64,000 nucleotides of DNA from Tragulus kanchil (taxonomy: Eukaryota > Chordata > Mammalia > Artiodactyla > Tragulidae): NCBI GenBank assembly GCA_022376925.1, contig JAIOJX010000006.1, positions 55,709,658 through 55,773,657 on the forward strand, given 5' to 3'. The translations under genes and the position numbers were made by a program. Positions 1 through 12,164 of the stretch are shown here, piece by piece. Each line of letters opens with the position of its first letter. Within the stretch, counting starts at the first letter, position 1. The notes beneath the pieces were generated by a model that was given only the letters and a program-made list of their open reading frames with translations, was not told where the DNA came from and searched no databases.

Positions 1-42
1 AATGCTTACGGTAGGAGGAAGAAGAGAAACCAAGGAAACTAA

Positions 43-360
43 TACACTTGGTGTCTTAGCTCAGCTGCCATAACAAAATACCACAGACTGGCTAAAACAA
101 CAGGAATTTGTTTTCTCACAGATCTGGGGCCTGGAAGTTAGGGATCAAGGTGAGAGCATGATTGGGTTCTGGTGAAAGCTCTCTTCCTGGATTGCAGTGA
201 CAGCCTTCTCACTGGGTCCTCATATGGTAGGTGGACAGAGACAGAGCAGAGAGGAACAGAGGGAGCTCATATTCTAAGGGCACTAATCCTGTCTTGAGGG
301 CCTCACCCTCATGAACTCATCCAAGCCTGATTACCTACTCTGACCCCATCTGCAAAGATG
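43..360 (+). mobile_element. Old MaLR (MLT1-type) LTR fragment
   Basis: The sequence from CAGCTGCCATAACAAAATAC through TTCTCACAGATCTGG to the pyrimidine-rich end has the typical layout of mammalian MLT1-type solo LTRs. It resembles the element at 43511-43842. The family assignment is by eye. Confidence 0.55.
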
Positions 361-996
361 AATTTTGGAGAGTAAACAGTTCAATTGGTAACACTTGGTA
401 AAGCCCTCATTCAACATCTGTATACCTCAATTGCTTCATCTGTACAATGAGAATAATAACAGGACCCACTTCAGAGAAGTAAATGAGTAAATGGCAAGGA
501 GTAAGTGGGTTAATATATGTAATATGCTTAGAACAGTACATACTAAATCCTACATAGTGTTAACTATTATAATGGCTATAAATCTGATCATTTAGTTATG
601 AAACTAAAATGCTCAGCTTTACTTGTTCTTTGCTTAATTCTCAATTAGCTCATTAATTTGACAGATTAAATTTCCCTAGAGTTCTGAAGCCAATTTCACA
701 CTTAATCAAATTCTCTTAAATATTTCAAATTAAAATAAAAAAAAACTTTATAAATCTAGCAAAAAAAACACAAAAACCCTTTTCTAATATTAAAGCACTG
801 TTTAAACAATTTGTTTACTGTTTTCCCTTAAACATTTCAAACTAAGGTCATAAGTTTATAATATGATTATGTCAGATACTTCAAATATCTAACATAGTAG
901 GTGTTGAAATTGTTCTCAAGGACTATTAACTCTCATGATGCTAATAAATAAAATTTTATACATGTAGAATAAATTACTTTGAGCATTTGACTTCTT
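361..996. other. AT-rich intergenic DNA, nothing recognised
   Basis: AT-rich single-copy sequence with short A runs (735-771). There is no open frame of note and no repeat that I recognise. Confidence 0.6.
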
Positions 997-1010
997 AAAA
1001 ATCAAACTCA

Positions 1011-1324
1011 GGGGCTTCCCTGGTGGTCCAGTGGGTAAGGACACTGCCTTGCAGTGTAAGAGGCGCTGGTTCGATCCCTGGTCTGGGAAGATCCCACGTG
1101 CTGCGGAGCGGCTGGACTGATGTGTCCAATTACCGAGCCGGAGCTCTGGAGTGCATGCGCCAAGAGCTGGTGCTCTGTGACAACAGAGGCCACTGCAATG
1201 GGAGGCCCACAAGGGCCAAAGAACAAAGACGGATGAAAATAGAGAAATGAAGGACCAATAGAAGTGACCCGCCTGTCCCCCTCCCTCCCCACCCCACCCC
1301 CGAAATAAATAAATGTTTAAAAAA
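1011..1324 (+). mobile_element. Young tRNA-Glu-derived SINE, long form
   Basis: Begins GGGGCTTCCCTGGTGGTCCA with an A-box-like TGGTCCAGTGGG and a B-box GGTTCGATCC. The body includes GATGTGTCCAATTACCGAG, and the C-rich tail ends in AAATAAATAAATG plus poly-A. It is flanked by the target-site duplication AAAAATCAAACTCA at 997-1010 and 1325-1338. Confidence 0.9.
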
Positions 1325-1338
1325 AAAAATCAAACTCA

Positions 1339-1683
1339 GGACTTCCCTGGCATCTCGGTGGTAAAAACTCCACTTCCCAACGCAGAAGACATGGGTTCAG
1401 TCCTTGATGCAGGAGGATCCCACATGCTATGGAGCAACTAAGCCAGTGCACCACAACTATTGATCCAGTGCCCTAGAGCCTGGGAGCTGCAGCTACTGAG
1501 TCCGCATGCCCCAGCTGTTGAAGCCTGCACACCCTAGAGCCTGTGCTCTGCAGCAAGAGAAGCTGCCACAATGAGAAGCCCAAGTGCCGCAGCTAGGAAG
1601 TAGCTCTCACTTAGGACAACTAGAGAAGAGCCGTGCAGCAACAAAAACACAATGCTGTTGAAAATAAATCAATAAAAATTTTT
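1339..1683 (+). mobile_element. Older CHR/Bov-tA-type tRNA-Glu SINE
   Basis: A diverged tRNA-Glu head (ACTTCCCTGGCATCTCGGTG, then GGGTTCAGTCC) is followed by the long body with GCAACTAAGCC- and GAGAAGCC-type blocks, ending in AAATAAATCAATAAA. It is flanked by the same duplication as its left neighbour, at 1325-1338 and 1684-1697. Confidence 0.85.
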
Positions 1684-1697
1684 AAAAATCAAACTCA

Positions 1698-2182
1698 TAA
1701 ATCTAGTATATTGGATTTTCCTAAACATTTGAATATGGACTGTAAATTTAACAAGTTCTCCCAAATATATGCACTAAAATCATAAATCTGATAAATTTCT
1801 ACTATACCACTTAATAAGCATTGAACTTTAAAACATGAACAAAGCATAGCATAAACAAAACAAAATTGTCTTATTATGCTCAAGTAAATATAACTTACAC
1901 GAAAGCATCATTGATTCATGATTTGTAATTCTTGTTTGTCATACTTTTATGGCATTACAAAGTTACCTTTCCAAATAACAGCAATAGAATTGTCTCTTAA
2001 AGTCTGCTATAGTGACTGAGATTACCAGAGATCTGAGTTCCAAATAACAAAGATAGGTTACCTGTGCTCGGACCTGGGACAGGCACAGTTGCCTCCCGAG
2101 GAGGTTTCACCACAGCTGTACATTAGCAAGGGAAGTCCCTTCTTATGGTTGATTTCTGCTAGCTGCATTGCCAGTAAGAGGC
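1698..2182. other. Intergenic DNA, nothing recognised
   Basis: AT-rich to about 2000, more mixed afterwards. No gene or repeat is recognised. Confidence 0.5.
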
Positions 2183-2194
2183 ATCCTCAGGCTT

Positions 2195-2440
2195 TACTTA
2201 TTTATTTATGACTGTGCTGGGTCTTTGTTGCTGTGCACGGGCTTCTCACTGTGGTGGTTCTCTTGTTGCAGAGTACAAGCTCTAGGTTCACAGGCTTCAG
2301 TAGTTGCAGCATGAGGGATCAGTTGTTGCAGTGCACAGGTTTAGTTGCCCTGAGGCATATGGGATCTTAGGTCCCCAACCAGGGGTTGAATCTGCATTGG
2401 AGGGTAGATTCTTAACCACCGGACCACCAGGGAAGTCCCC
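2195..2440 (-). mobile_element. CHR-type tRNA-Glu SINE, reverse strand
   Basis: Ends with GGACCACCAGGGAAGTCCCC, the reverse complement of the SINE head, and contains ATGGGATCTTAGGTCCCCAA. An imperfect target duplication (ATCCTCAGGCTT / ACCCTCAGGCTT) lies at 2183-2194 and 2441-2452. Confidence 0.85.
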
Positions 2441-2737
2441 ACCCTCAGGCTTAAAATGGAATTTTGTTTGTCAGTCTTGTACGTCCCTTATATCTTAAGA
2501 CCCTTTCAACTTTAACCCTCGCCCATTTTTTTAAATCATAGCTTTTTCCTTCCTTCCCTGATTCCCTTTTATCATTCTTCCTTCCCTTCAAGGCTGACTT
2601 GACAAGGGATTTTAGCATTTTCCTATGAACTCTGGAGTGTTCAAAATTCCATTTTGAACTAAGAATTCTTTTAAGAAAGGTACCATGATGGAATTGGCAA
2701 TCAAGGTGTTGTGATTTGCCATCCTGGACATAGTACC

Positions 2738-4892
2738 TAAAGACACACATTTAGATCCATACACTCAGGATGACAGATCCTGGCTTTGCCATTTGCAGCC
2801 TCTGTTGTTTGGCTTTTCTCAGACTCAGTCGCCTTTGTGAAAAAAAGTAATTGTGGTATCTTTCACAGGGTGTCAGGGCAAGGACTGAATGAGATATTGT
2901 TTGGAAAACTTTTACTCTCTTGGTAAAGCAGGGTACTTTAGTGCTCAATAAAAAGTAGTTATTATCCAAATTGACATTCCATTTGCTGCATTTTGCCCCA
3001 ATATCCTGGCTGGAAATGCAGTTACCCTCACACTTTCTTTAACAAGCTGATTCTTCAAGAGGCAAGGAGGAGTGAAGACAGCGTTCCTTGGGGGAAAATT
3101 TAGAAGGGAAGACTCAGATTCTAAGCAGGCAGGGCATGGCGATTCTTCATTTATTTTCAGAGCCGTGTGACATAGATAGTCAACGAAATCCCAAGATTTT
3201 TATGCTTTTTAAATAAAATTTTAAAAATACAAACAGTTTAACAGTTTGAAGTACAATAAGATTGAATCATGTAATGAGTCACCTCAATTTTCGACAGGCT
3301 TCCTGTTTCAAAGCCCTTAGATACTTCCTGTAATCAAAACCCATTTTCTAATTCATAGGCAGATAGTATGTAATGATCCACTTAATCTTTTCATGTTCTT
3401 AATTTGGGGTCAATCTCATGGCCTGTCTCACATCAGCTGTCATTTTTGTGATCGAAATGTCACTTCACATTACAGTTTTCATCGGGACAGTTCTCATCTT
3501 TGGTTTCAATTCAATTTCATTCAAATCAAATCCATATGTTTCAGAACAATTGGATTTCCTTAAAATCCCCTCTGTTCAGATAAAATTGTAACCACTACTT
3601 CCTGTTGATGCCACTGAAGTTCCTAATGCTGTCTAAAGCCCCATGCTGCCTGATAAAAGGACGCTGCTTTTCTTTGCAACACCCCCACCCCCATCTGGAC
3701 ACCAACACTGACACAAGCTGCGCAACCTCACAGCCGTCACTTGAGCCGCCACTGCCCACTCTGGTCTCGATGCCACAGTCTCTACCATCCCATCCCACTA
3801 CCACCCTCCTGCCCGGGATCTTCATTTATAAAGACACACATTTAGATCCATACACTCAGGATGACAGATCCTGGCTTTGCCATTGCAGCCTCTGTTGTTT
3901 GGCTTTTCTCAGACTCAGTCGCCTTTGTGAAAAAAAGTAATTGTGGTATCTTTCACAGGGTGTCAGGGCAAGGACTGAATGAGATATTGTTTGGAAAACT
4001 TTTACTCTCTTGGTAAAGCAGGGTACTTTAGTGCTCAATAAAAAGTAGTTATTATCCAAATTGACATTCCATTTGCTGCATTTTGCCCCAATATCCTGGC
4101 TGGAAATGCAGTTACCCTCACACTTTCTTTAACAAGCTGATTCTTCAAGAGGCAAGGAGGAGTGAAGACAGCGTTCCTTGGGGAAATTGAGAAGGGAAGA
4201 CTCAGATTCTAAGCAGGCAGGGCATGGCGATTCTTCATTTATTTTCAGAGCCGTGTGACATAGATAGTCAACGAAATCCCAAGATTTTTATGCTTTTTAA
4301 ATAAAATTTTAAAAATACAAAAAGTTTAACAGTTTGAAGTACAATAAGATTGAATCATGTAATGAGTCACCTCAATTTTCGACAGGCTTCCTGTTTCAAA
4401 GCCCTTAGATACTTCCTGTAATCAAAACCCATTTTCTAATTCATAGGCAGATAGTATGTAATGATCCACTTAATCTTTTCATGTTCTTAATTTGGGGTCA
4501 ATCTCATGGCCTGTCTCACATCAGCTGTCATTTTTGTGATCGAAATGTCACTTCACATTACAGTTTTCATCGGGACAGTTCTCATCTTTGGTTTCAATTC
4601 AATTTCATTCAAATCAAATCCATATGTTTCAGAACAATTGGATTTCCTTAAAATCCCCTCTGTTCAGATAAAATTGTAACCACTACTTCCTGTTGATGCC
4701 ACTGAAGTTCCTAATGCTGTCTAAAGCCCCATGCTGCCTGATAAAAGGACGCTGCTTTTCTTTGCAACACCCCCACCCCCATCTGGACACCAACACTGAC
4801 ACAAGCTGCGCAACCTCACAGCCGTCACTTGAGCCGCCACTGCCCACTCTGGTCTCGATGCCACAGTCTCTACCATCCCATCCCACTACCAC
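2738..4892. repeat. Tandem duplication D1 (period ~1.09 kb)
   Basis: Copy 1 is 2738-3804 and copy 2 is 3829-4892, separated by a 24-bp linker at 3805-3828. The copies differ by a few changes, mostly 1-base indels in runs, such as ATTTGC versus ATTGC near 2791/3881 and a longer G/A run near 3091. The linker resembles a garbled form of the sequence that follows copy 2. The unit is unique non-coding DNA. Confidence 0.97.
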
Positions 4893-5882
4893 TCCTGCTG
4901 GGTCCATGCTCTTCTAAACGATGGAAAAATCTTTCCTTACACCTCACTTTATACCTCATTTATTAGAAACTTTGGCTAAGTAACAGCTTATTAGGTTATA
5001 AGTGTTTAGAAAGGTATAATTTGCTTTTTTGGTTTGTTTGTCTGATGTTGGTTGAGTTTTTCAAGTCTTCTTCCCACAAGACAGACAAAAGGGACTGAGC
5101 TGCACTACAGTCCACCCATGGCATACTCAAAATGTATTTAATCAGTTTCTGAAGGGATTGTATTAAAAATATTCCACTGTAATGATTATTTCATATATTT
5201 TTCTATGTTTTCATTTGTTCATTTTTGAAATCAATGTTAAGATTCCTAGTAGAGGTTGACCCCACCACTCCACCAAATATGTTGAAACTTATTTATCCCC
5301 TCAGCTTGTGGGCTGGCAGACCAAAAGCAATCTGAGGACTTAGTAGCACTGTCCAGAGTAGGAAAACAAGGATGCTGAGACTAGACAGTACCCAGAAAAC
5401 TCACCCAGCTGAAGAAGGGATAGACCAGTAGGCCACTCCACAGTATTCCTAGGGCTGAACTTGATTTATATAAGCAAGCTCACTGAGTGATCAAGGCCAG
5501 CTGTAGAGGTCAGTTTGGACTTGTGCTGTGATTTGACCATTTACAGCATGACCTCTGCTGGGTACTTTGCTGTTGAGTATGAGGACTGGGAAAAAATGAG
5601 CTGAGGCCATACATAGCCCATCTGTCTAAGTAGGCCTTAGGTAACAAACCAGATACAGAGGTAGTCTCTAAGGCTGGACATTTTCTGAATGCCCAAAGCA
5701 GTCTGAAGGGACTCTGCAAATGAAGAGATGAAACAAAGGTCTTAACAGGGAAGAATGAGGTAGAGAGCTGAAGTGGCAAGTGAGATACATATGCAGGCCA
5801 CTGACCAGGGGAATTCAGAGAAATGGAATAAGAAGGTAGGGAGCTGTTAAGTGGGATACGGCACCTGCTGCATGCCACTAGC
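4893..5882. other. Intergenic single-copy DNA
   Basis: Mixed-composition sequence between D1 and a small L1 insertion. A reverse reading frame at 5510-5878 has no recognisable motif and is probably chance. No repeat is recognised. Confidence 0.5.
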
Positions 5883-5899
5883 TTGGACTAGGGTTTCTT

Positions 5900-5980
5900 T
5901 TTTGTTTTTTTTTTTTTAATTTTTATTTTACTTTTTACTTTTACAGAGTTTTGTTGTTCACGGATATGTATGATCCCGGA
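5900..5980 (-). mobile_element. Very short L1 3'-end insertion
   Basis: About 80 bp: poly-T, then the reverse complement of an L1 3' terminus that matches the end of the larger L1 at 55725 (ACTTTTACAGAGTTTTGTTG). A perfect 17-bp target duplication TTGGACTAGGGTTTCTT occurs at 5883-5899 and 5981-5997. Confidence 0.85.
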
Positions 5981-6114
5981 TTGGACTAGGGTTTCTTAAA
6001 GTTACCTTATCTGGCTGCATTTAGACTGTCTAGAAAACCAAGATAGAAACTCAGATATACGGATTCAACTTATACTGTGTATTTAGAAATGAGGTAATTG
6101 CTAAAGCTTAAACT

Positions 6115-6582
6115 TTTTATTTTATTTCATTTAAGATTTTTTAAATTGAAGGATAGTTGATTTACAATGTCGTGTTAGTTTCTGGTATATAGCCAAGTGA
6201 TTCAGTTATATATATATATGTATATGTATTCTTCATATTCTTCCATATTCCATTATGATTTACTATAGGATATTGAATGTAGTTCCCTGTGCTATATAGT
6301 AGAACCTTATTATCTATTTTATGTGTAATAGTTTGTATCTGCTAATGTCACACTCCTAATTTATCCCTCCTCCATCCCCTTTTCTTTATTTTCTATGTCT
6401 GTGAGTCTGTTTTGTAGATCAATTCATTTGTGTCATGTTTTAGATTCCACTCATAAGTGATATCATGTGGTATTTATCTTTCCCTTTCTACCACTCACTT
6501 AGTATGATAATCTCTTCGTCCATCTATGTTGTTGAAAGTGGCATTATTTCATTCTTTTTTTATGGTTGAGTTGTGTTCCTCT

Positions 6583-6620
<38 letters not shown>

Positions 6621-6695
6621 CACATCTTCCTTATCCATTCATCTGTTGTTGGGCATTTATGTTGCTTTCATGTCTGAGGTATTGTAAGTACTCTG
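6115..6695 (-). mobile_element. L1 3' end, reverse strand (D2 copy 1)
   Basis: Contains AGTTCCCTGTGCTATATAGT and CTTATCCATTCATCTG, characteristic of the antisense of artiodactyl L1 3' regions. It is flanked by AAGCTTAAACT at 6104-6114 and 6696-6706. It includes a TG microsatellite at about 6590-6618. Confidence 0.8.
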
Positions 6696-7236
6696 AAGCT
6701 TAAACTGAAGTTAGCAGTCTTGGGATCAAATTCCAGCTCTGACAGCATGGCATTGGGCAGACTAACGTCTCTACATCTCTGTATCCTTCAGTAAAGAACT
6801 TCTGAGTGTTCTTTTAAGGACTTGTGAAGTTCATATCACTATAGTTAATCAAAAACAGAAGACATGTGGCTGTGCTGGCTAATAGCAGCACAACTAATTC
6901 CAGACCACATGGCATTCATTGGTGGGGCTGAGCCTGTTGATGGCTTGCCTTCCTGATAAGAAAGGATTCAGGGACTGACAAGCTGACCTGTATTATGAGT
7001 CTCCCAGCTGGCAGAAGGGGCTTTGGGAACCAGCACCTAAAGTGGGTGGTGGTTTGGGAAGTAGAGCCAATTGGAGGCTGCTTCAGAGCATCTGGAAACA
7101 TTGTATATGAATCACAATATAGGGAACTATCCATTCAATTTTCCTACTACACCCAGAAAACCAAGATAGAAACTCAGATATCGGATTCAACTTATACTGT
7201 GTATTTAGAAATGAGGTAATTGCTAAAGCTTAAACT

Positions 7237-7703
7237 TTTATTTTATTTCATTTAAGATTTTTTAAATTGAAGGATAGTTGATTTACAATGTCGTGTTAGT
7301 TTCTGGTATATAGCCAAGTGATTCAGTTATATATATATATGTATATGTATTCTTCATATTCTTCCATATTCCATTATGATTTACTATAGGATATTGAATG
7401 TAGTTCCCTGTGCTATATAGTAGAACCTTATTATCTATTTTATGTGTAATAGTTTGTATCTGCTAATGTCACACTCCTAATTTATCCCTCCTCCATCCCC
7501 TTTTCTTTATTTTCTATGTCTGTGAGTCTGTTTTGTAGGTCAATTCATTTGTGTCATGTTTTAGATTCCACTCATAAGTGATATCATGTGGTATTTATCT
7601 TTCCCTTTCTACCACTCACTTAGTATGATAATCTCTTCGTCCATCTATGTTGTTGAAAGTGGCATTATTTCATTCTTTTTTTATGGTTGAGTTGTGTTCC
7701 TCT

Positions 7704-7745
<42 letters not shown>

Positions 7746-7820
7746 CACATCTTCCTTATCCATTCATCTGTTGTTGGGCATTTATGTTGCTTTCATGTCT
7801 GAGGTATTGTAAGTACTCTG
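7237..7820 (-). mobile_element. L1 3' end, reverse strand (D2 copy 2)
   Basis: Second copy of the 6115-6695 element, produced by duplication D2. It is not an independent insertion because its flanks are duplicated too. Confidence 0.8.
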
Positions 7821-8739
7821 AAGCTTAAACTGAAGTTAGCAGTCTTGGGATCAAATTCCAGCTCTGACAGCATGGCATTGGGCAGACTAACGTCTCTACA
7901 TCTCTGTATCCTTCAGTAAAGAACTTCTGAGTGTTCTTTTAAGGACTTGTGAAGTTCATATCACTATAGTTAATCAAAAACAGAAGACATGTGGCTGTGC
8001 TGGCTAATAGCAGCACAACTAATTCCAGACCACATGGCATTCATTGGTGGGGCTGAGCCTGTTGATGGCTTGCCTTCCTGATAAGAAAGGATTCAGGGAC
8101 TGACAAGCTGACCTGTATTATGAGTCTCCCAGCTGGCAGAAGGGGCTTTGGGAACCAGCACCTAAAGTGGGTGGTGGTTTGGGAAGTAGAGCCAATTGGA
8201 GGCTGCTTCAGAGCATCTGGAAACATTGTATATGAATCACAATATAGGGGAACTATCCATTCAATTTTTCCTACTACACCCAGAAAATAGTATCCTTTCC
8301 CAAGGGTATGGGTAAACCCACACCCATGCACACACTTTGAAGCCAAAGGTCACTGTCAGACTTGACTTTCCTTCTACAAGTTACTCTCTGGCTTGCATTA
8401 CTGTCTCTGATAGCCCCACATGTGAACTTCTGATCTTTGAAATGCAGTCCAGACATTCCAGTTTGAGAATGTTTTCAGCTGTCCCATGGTTTACATGGTG
8501 AATTTTTGTTATTGCTCTGTCCATGGGATTGACTCCAAGTTTCTTTCTCTCTGTGACTGCAGCATTAATACTCTTAGAGTATAATGAAAGATGTCCTGAA
8601 TTTAAATTCAGTTGAATGCTGGGCTGAGTGTGAATCCCCAGAACTCCTTCTACTCTATGTCTGGGGCTCCAGTGAAGGAGTCCATCCATCACAGCTTGAG
8701 AACAGGGAAAGTATGTCCCACCACACAAACCCTCTCCTC

Positions 8740-9125
8740 CCCAGTCTTAGTTCCTCCTGCTCCACTCCTTATACCAAATTCTGTTAGCTCCTCCAATGCC
8801 ATTTCCTGCCTCTGTACAAGCTCTTTCCTCTGTCCACAATGGCCTCCCCTCTTTCTCTCCTGGTGGCCTCTCCTTCAGCCTGAATGGCCTAGCCCAAGAC
8901 ATCTTTATTGTCCTCTCTGTAGACCTCAGTCCCCTTGAAGTTTGCCCTTCTCTCCTCTTTGCTCATGTACGTTTTACACACAGCTCTGTCGTTCAGCTTC
9001 TCATGTTGTGATAGTATCTCCCTCTGTGAGCTGTTTGAAAGCAGGATCTGCATCTTCCTCATGGTATCTGTATCGCCAGCATCTGTCACAATGCCTGGCC
9101 CTTGTCTGACACATTAAAAATACAT
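8740..9125 (+). mobile_element. L2-like fragment (D3 copy 1)
   Basis: The layout resembles the 3' region of mammalian L2: a pyrimidine-rich start, a block like GAGCTGTTTGAAAGCAGGATC, then a CAGCATCTGTCACAATGCCTG-like end. It recurs at about 9900-10285 in D3 copy 2. Assignment is by eye. Confidence 0.5.
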
Positions 9126-9139
9126 GGATGACGATGTAA

Positions 9140-9347
9140 AAAGTAAGCGTATGGCTATCAAAGGAAAAAGAGACAGGGATAAACTGGGAATTTGGAATTA
9201 ACAGGTACATGCTATTATATGTAAACAACAAGGGCCTACTATTAGCACAAGGAACATATTCAAGTATATTCAATTATAATAACCTATAATGGAAAAAAAT
9301 CTTAAAAAGAGCATATATATAAATATAAATAAGTGTGTATATATATA

Positions 9348-9392
<45 letters not shown>

Positions 9393-9452
9393 CTGAATCA
9401 TTTTGCTATATACCTGAACATTGTAAATAAAGTATACTTCAGGTTTTTTTAA
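9140..9452 (+). mobile_element. L1 3' UTR fragment with TA/TG microsatellite
   Basis: Ends with AACTGAATCATTTTGCTATA and AACATTGTAAATAAAGTATA, typical of the last part of artiodactyl L1. The microsatellite spans 9335-9390. A possible duplication AAAGTAAG flanks it. The D3 copy lies at about 10300-10605, where the microsatellite is shorter. Confidence 0.7.
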
Positions 9453-9465
9453 AGTAAGAAATATT

Positions 9466-9712
9466 TTTGTGTATGGTGAGATGGAGTGTTCTAACTTCAT
9501 TAATTCATACATAGCTGTTCAACTTTCCCAACATCACTTGCTAAAGAAAGTGTTTTTTACCCAATGCATATCCTTGCCTCCTTTGTCAAAGATTAAATGA
9601 CCATAGGTATGTGGGGGCTTATTAAAATGTCTGGGCTCTCTCTTCTGTTCCATTGAGCTACGTGCCTTTTTTTGTGCCAATGCCATGCTGTTTTGATTAC
9701 TGTAGTTTTGTA
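9466..9712 (-). mobile_element. Inverted L1 ORF2 segment (D3 copy 1, cut off)
   Basis: The reverse strand encodes an L1 ORF2 piece (for example [15 protein letters not shown]). It is the duplicated form of the inverted arm at 10619-10868 and stops at the D3 junction without the forward arm that follows the other copy. Confidence 0.8.
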
Positions 9713-10507
9713 CTCTCCAGGAGACTCCTTCTCTCTGTGACTGCAATAATGTTTCCTGAATTTAAATTCAGTTGAATGCTGGGCTGAGTGTGAATCCCCA
9801 GAACTCCTTCTACTCTATGTCTGGGGCTCCAGTGAAGGAGTCCATCCATCACAGCTTGAGAACAGGGAAAGTATGTCCCACCACACAAACCCTCTCCTCC
9901 CCAGTCTTAGTTCCTCCTGCTCCACTCCTTATACCAAATTCTGTTAGCTCCTCCAATGCCATTTCCTGCCTCTGTACAAGCTCTTTCCTCTGTCCACAAT
10001 GGCCTCCCCTCTTTCTCTCCTGGTGGCCTCTCCTTCAGCCTGAATGGCCTAGCCCAAGACATCTTTATTGTCCTCTCTGTAGACCTCAGTCCCCTTGAAG
10101 TTTGCCCTTCTCTCCTCTTTGCTCATGTACGTTTTACACACAGCTCTGTCGTTCAGCTTCTCATGTTGTGATAGTATCTCCCTCTGTGAGCTGTTTGAAA
10201 GCAGGATCTGCATCTTCCTCATGGTATCTGTATCGCCAGCATCTGTCACAATGCCTGGCCCTTGTCTGACACATTAAAAATACATGGATGACGATGTAAA
10301 AAGTAAGCGTATGGCTATCAAAGGAAAAAGAGACAGGGATAAACTGGGAATTTGGAATTAACAGGTACATGCTATTATATGTAAACAACAAGGGCCTACT
10401 ATTAGCACAAGGAACATATTCAAGTATATTCAATTATAATAACCTATAATGGAAAAAAATCTTAAAAAGAGCATATATATAAATATAAATAAGTGTGTAT
10501 ATATATA

Positions 10508-10545
<38 letters not shown>

Positions 10546-10618
10546 ACTGAATCATTTTGCTATATACCTGAACATTGTAAATAAAGTATACTTCAGGTTT
10601 TTTTAAAGTAAGAAATAT

Positions 10619-12155
10619 TTTTGTGTATGGTGAGATGGAGTGTTCTAACTTCATTAATTCATACATAGCTGTTCAACTTTCCCAACATCACTTGCTAAAG
10701 AAAGTGTTTTTTACCCAATGCATATCCTTGCCTCCTTTGTCAAAGATTAAATGACCATAGGTATGTGGGGGCTTATTAAAATGTCTGGGCTGTCTCTTCT
10801 GTTCCATTGAGCTACGTGCCTTTTTTTGTGCCAATGCCATGCTGTTTTGATTACTGTAGTTTTGTAGTATTGTCTGAATTCAAAATGGCTTAAAGACTTA
10901 AACATAAGATGTGACACAATAAAATTTCTAGAAGAGATCATACACAAAACATTCTCTCATAAATCATACCAAAGTTTTCTTAGGTTAGTTTCCCAAAGCA
11001 ATAGAAATAAAAACAAAAATAAACAAATGGGACCTAATCAAAATTACAGGCACTGGGACAGCAAAGGAAACCATAAACAAAAAAAAAATGAAAAGGCACT
11101 ATACAGAATGGGAGAAAACATTTGTAAACAATGTGACCATCAGACACTTAATTTCCAAAGTATACAAATAGCTCATACAACTAAACAACAAAAAAACAAA
11201 CAAACCAATCGAAAAGTGGACAGAAGAACTAAACAGGCATTTCTCCAAAGAAGACATATAGATGGCTAATGGGTCCATGGAAAGATGCTTAGCATTGCTA
11301 ATTATTAGAGAAATGCAAATCAAAACTGCAATGAGGTACCACCTCAATCCAATCAGAATGGCCATCATTAAAAAGTCTACAGAGAACAGATTCTGGAGAG
11401 GGTATGGAGAGAAGGGAATCCTACACTGTTGGTAGGAATCATGTAGCCACTGTGGAAAACAGTATGGAGTCTCCTCAAGGAAACTAAAAAAACAGAGCTA
11501 ATGTATAATCCAGCAATCCCACTCTTGGGTGTTTATCCAGACAAAACTCTAAAAAAATATGTGCACTCCTGTGTTCATAGTAGCAGTATTCACAATAGCC
11601 AAGACATGGAAACAACCTAAATGTCCATCAACAGATGAGTGGGTAAAGAAGATGTGGTACATATATATCATGGAATACTACTAAGCCAGAATGGATAAAA
11701 TAGTGCCATTTGCAGCAACATGGATGAACCTAGAGATTGTCATACTGAGTGAAGTAAATCAGAGAAGGAAAAATATCATATGACATGCCATGTGTGTGGA
11801 ATATAAAAATAAATGATACAAATGAACTTGCTTCCAAAACAGAAAGAGACTCACAGACTTAGAAAACAAACTTATTGTTGCCAGTGGTTGGGGAGGGGAG
11901 GAGGGGACAGGATAGGAAGGGGGTTGGGGATGGATATATACACATTACTATATTTAAAATAGATAACCAACCAGGACCTACTGTACGCACATGGAACTTT
12001 GCTCAATGTTATGTGGCAGCCTGAATGGGAGAAGAGTTTGGGGAAGAATAGGATACATTTATATATATGGCTGAGTCCCTTGGCTATTCACCTGAAACTT
12101 ACAACATTGTTAGTTGACTATGCCTAAAAATAAAATTAAAAGTTAAAAAAGTAGA
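10619..12155 (+). mobile_element. 5'-inverted (twin-primed) L1
   Basis: 10619-10868 is L1 ORF2 sequence on the reverse strand. From about 10876, ORF2 continues on the forward strand (AAAATGGCTTAAAGACTTAA) and runs through the ORF2 end, with its typical AGCAATCCCACTCTTGGGTG block, into the 3' UTR, ending near 12150. In L1 order the two arms are adjacent, as expected from twin priming. ORF2 is broken by frameshifts and stops, so the element is dead. Confidence 0.85.
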
Positions 12156-12164
12156 ATAAGATAT

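Larger units (their letters stand above)
6032..8287. repeat. Tandem duplication D2 (period ~1.12 kb)
   Basis: Copy 1 is 6032-7154 and copy 2 is 7155-8287, directly abutting. AGAAAA microhomology is shared at the junction and at the end of copy 2. Each copy contains a reverse-strand L1 3' end with a TG microsatellite, which is about 4 bp longer in copy 2. There is one A/G difference at 6418 versus the matching site near 7539. Confidence 0.97.
8546..10866. repeat. Tandem duplication D3 (period ~1.16 kb)
   Basis: Copy 1 is 8546-9712, the linker 9713-9729, and copy 2 is 9730-10866. Copy 2 lacks about 24 bp just inside its left edge (around 9746-9754 versus 8561-8594). Its TA/TG microsatellite is also shorter. 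The unit holds an L2-like fragment, an L1 3' end and the inverted arm of a twin-primed L1. Confidence 0.97.

Noticed and set aside
1023..1250. Small frames over SINEs (for example 1023-1250, 19041-19274, 57216-57443) that look like a conserved protein family
   Set aside because: They are the translated SINE heads and bodies. The similarity reflects the shared repeat, not a gene.
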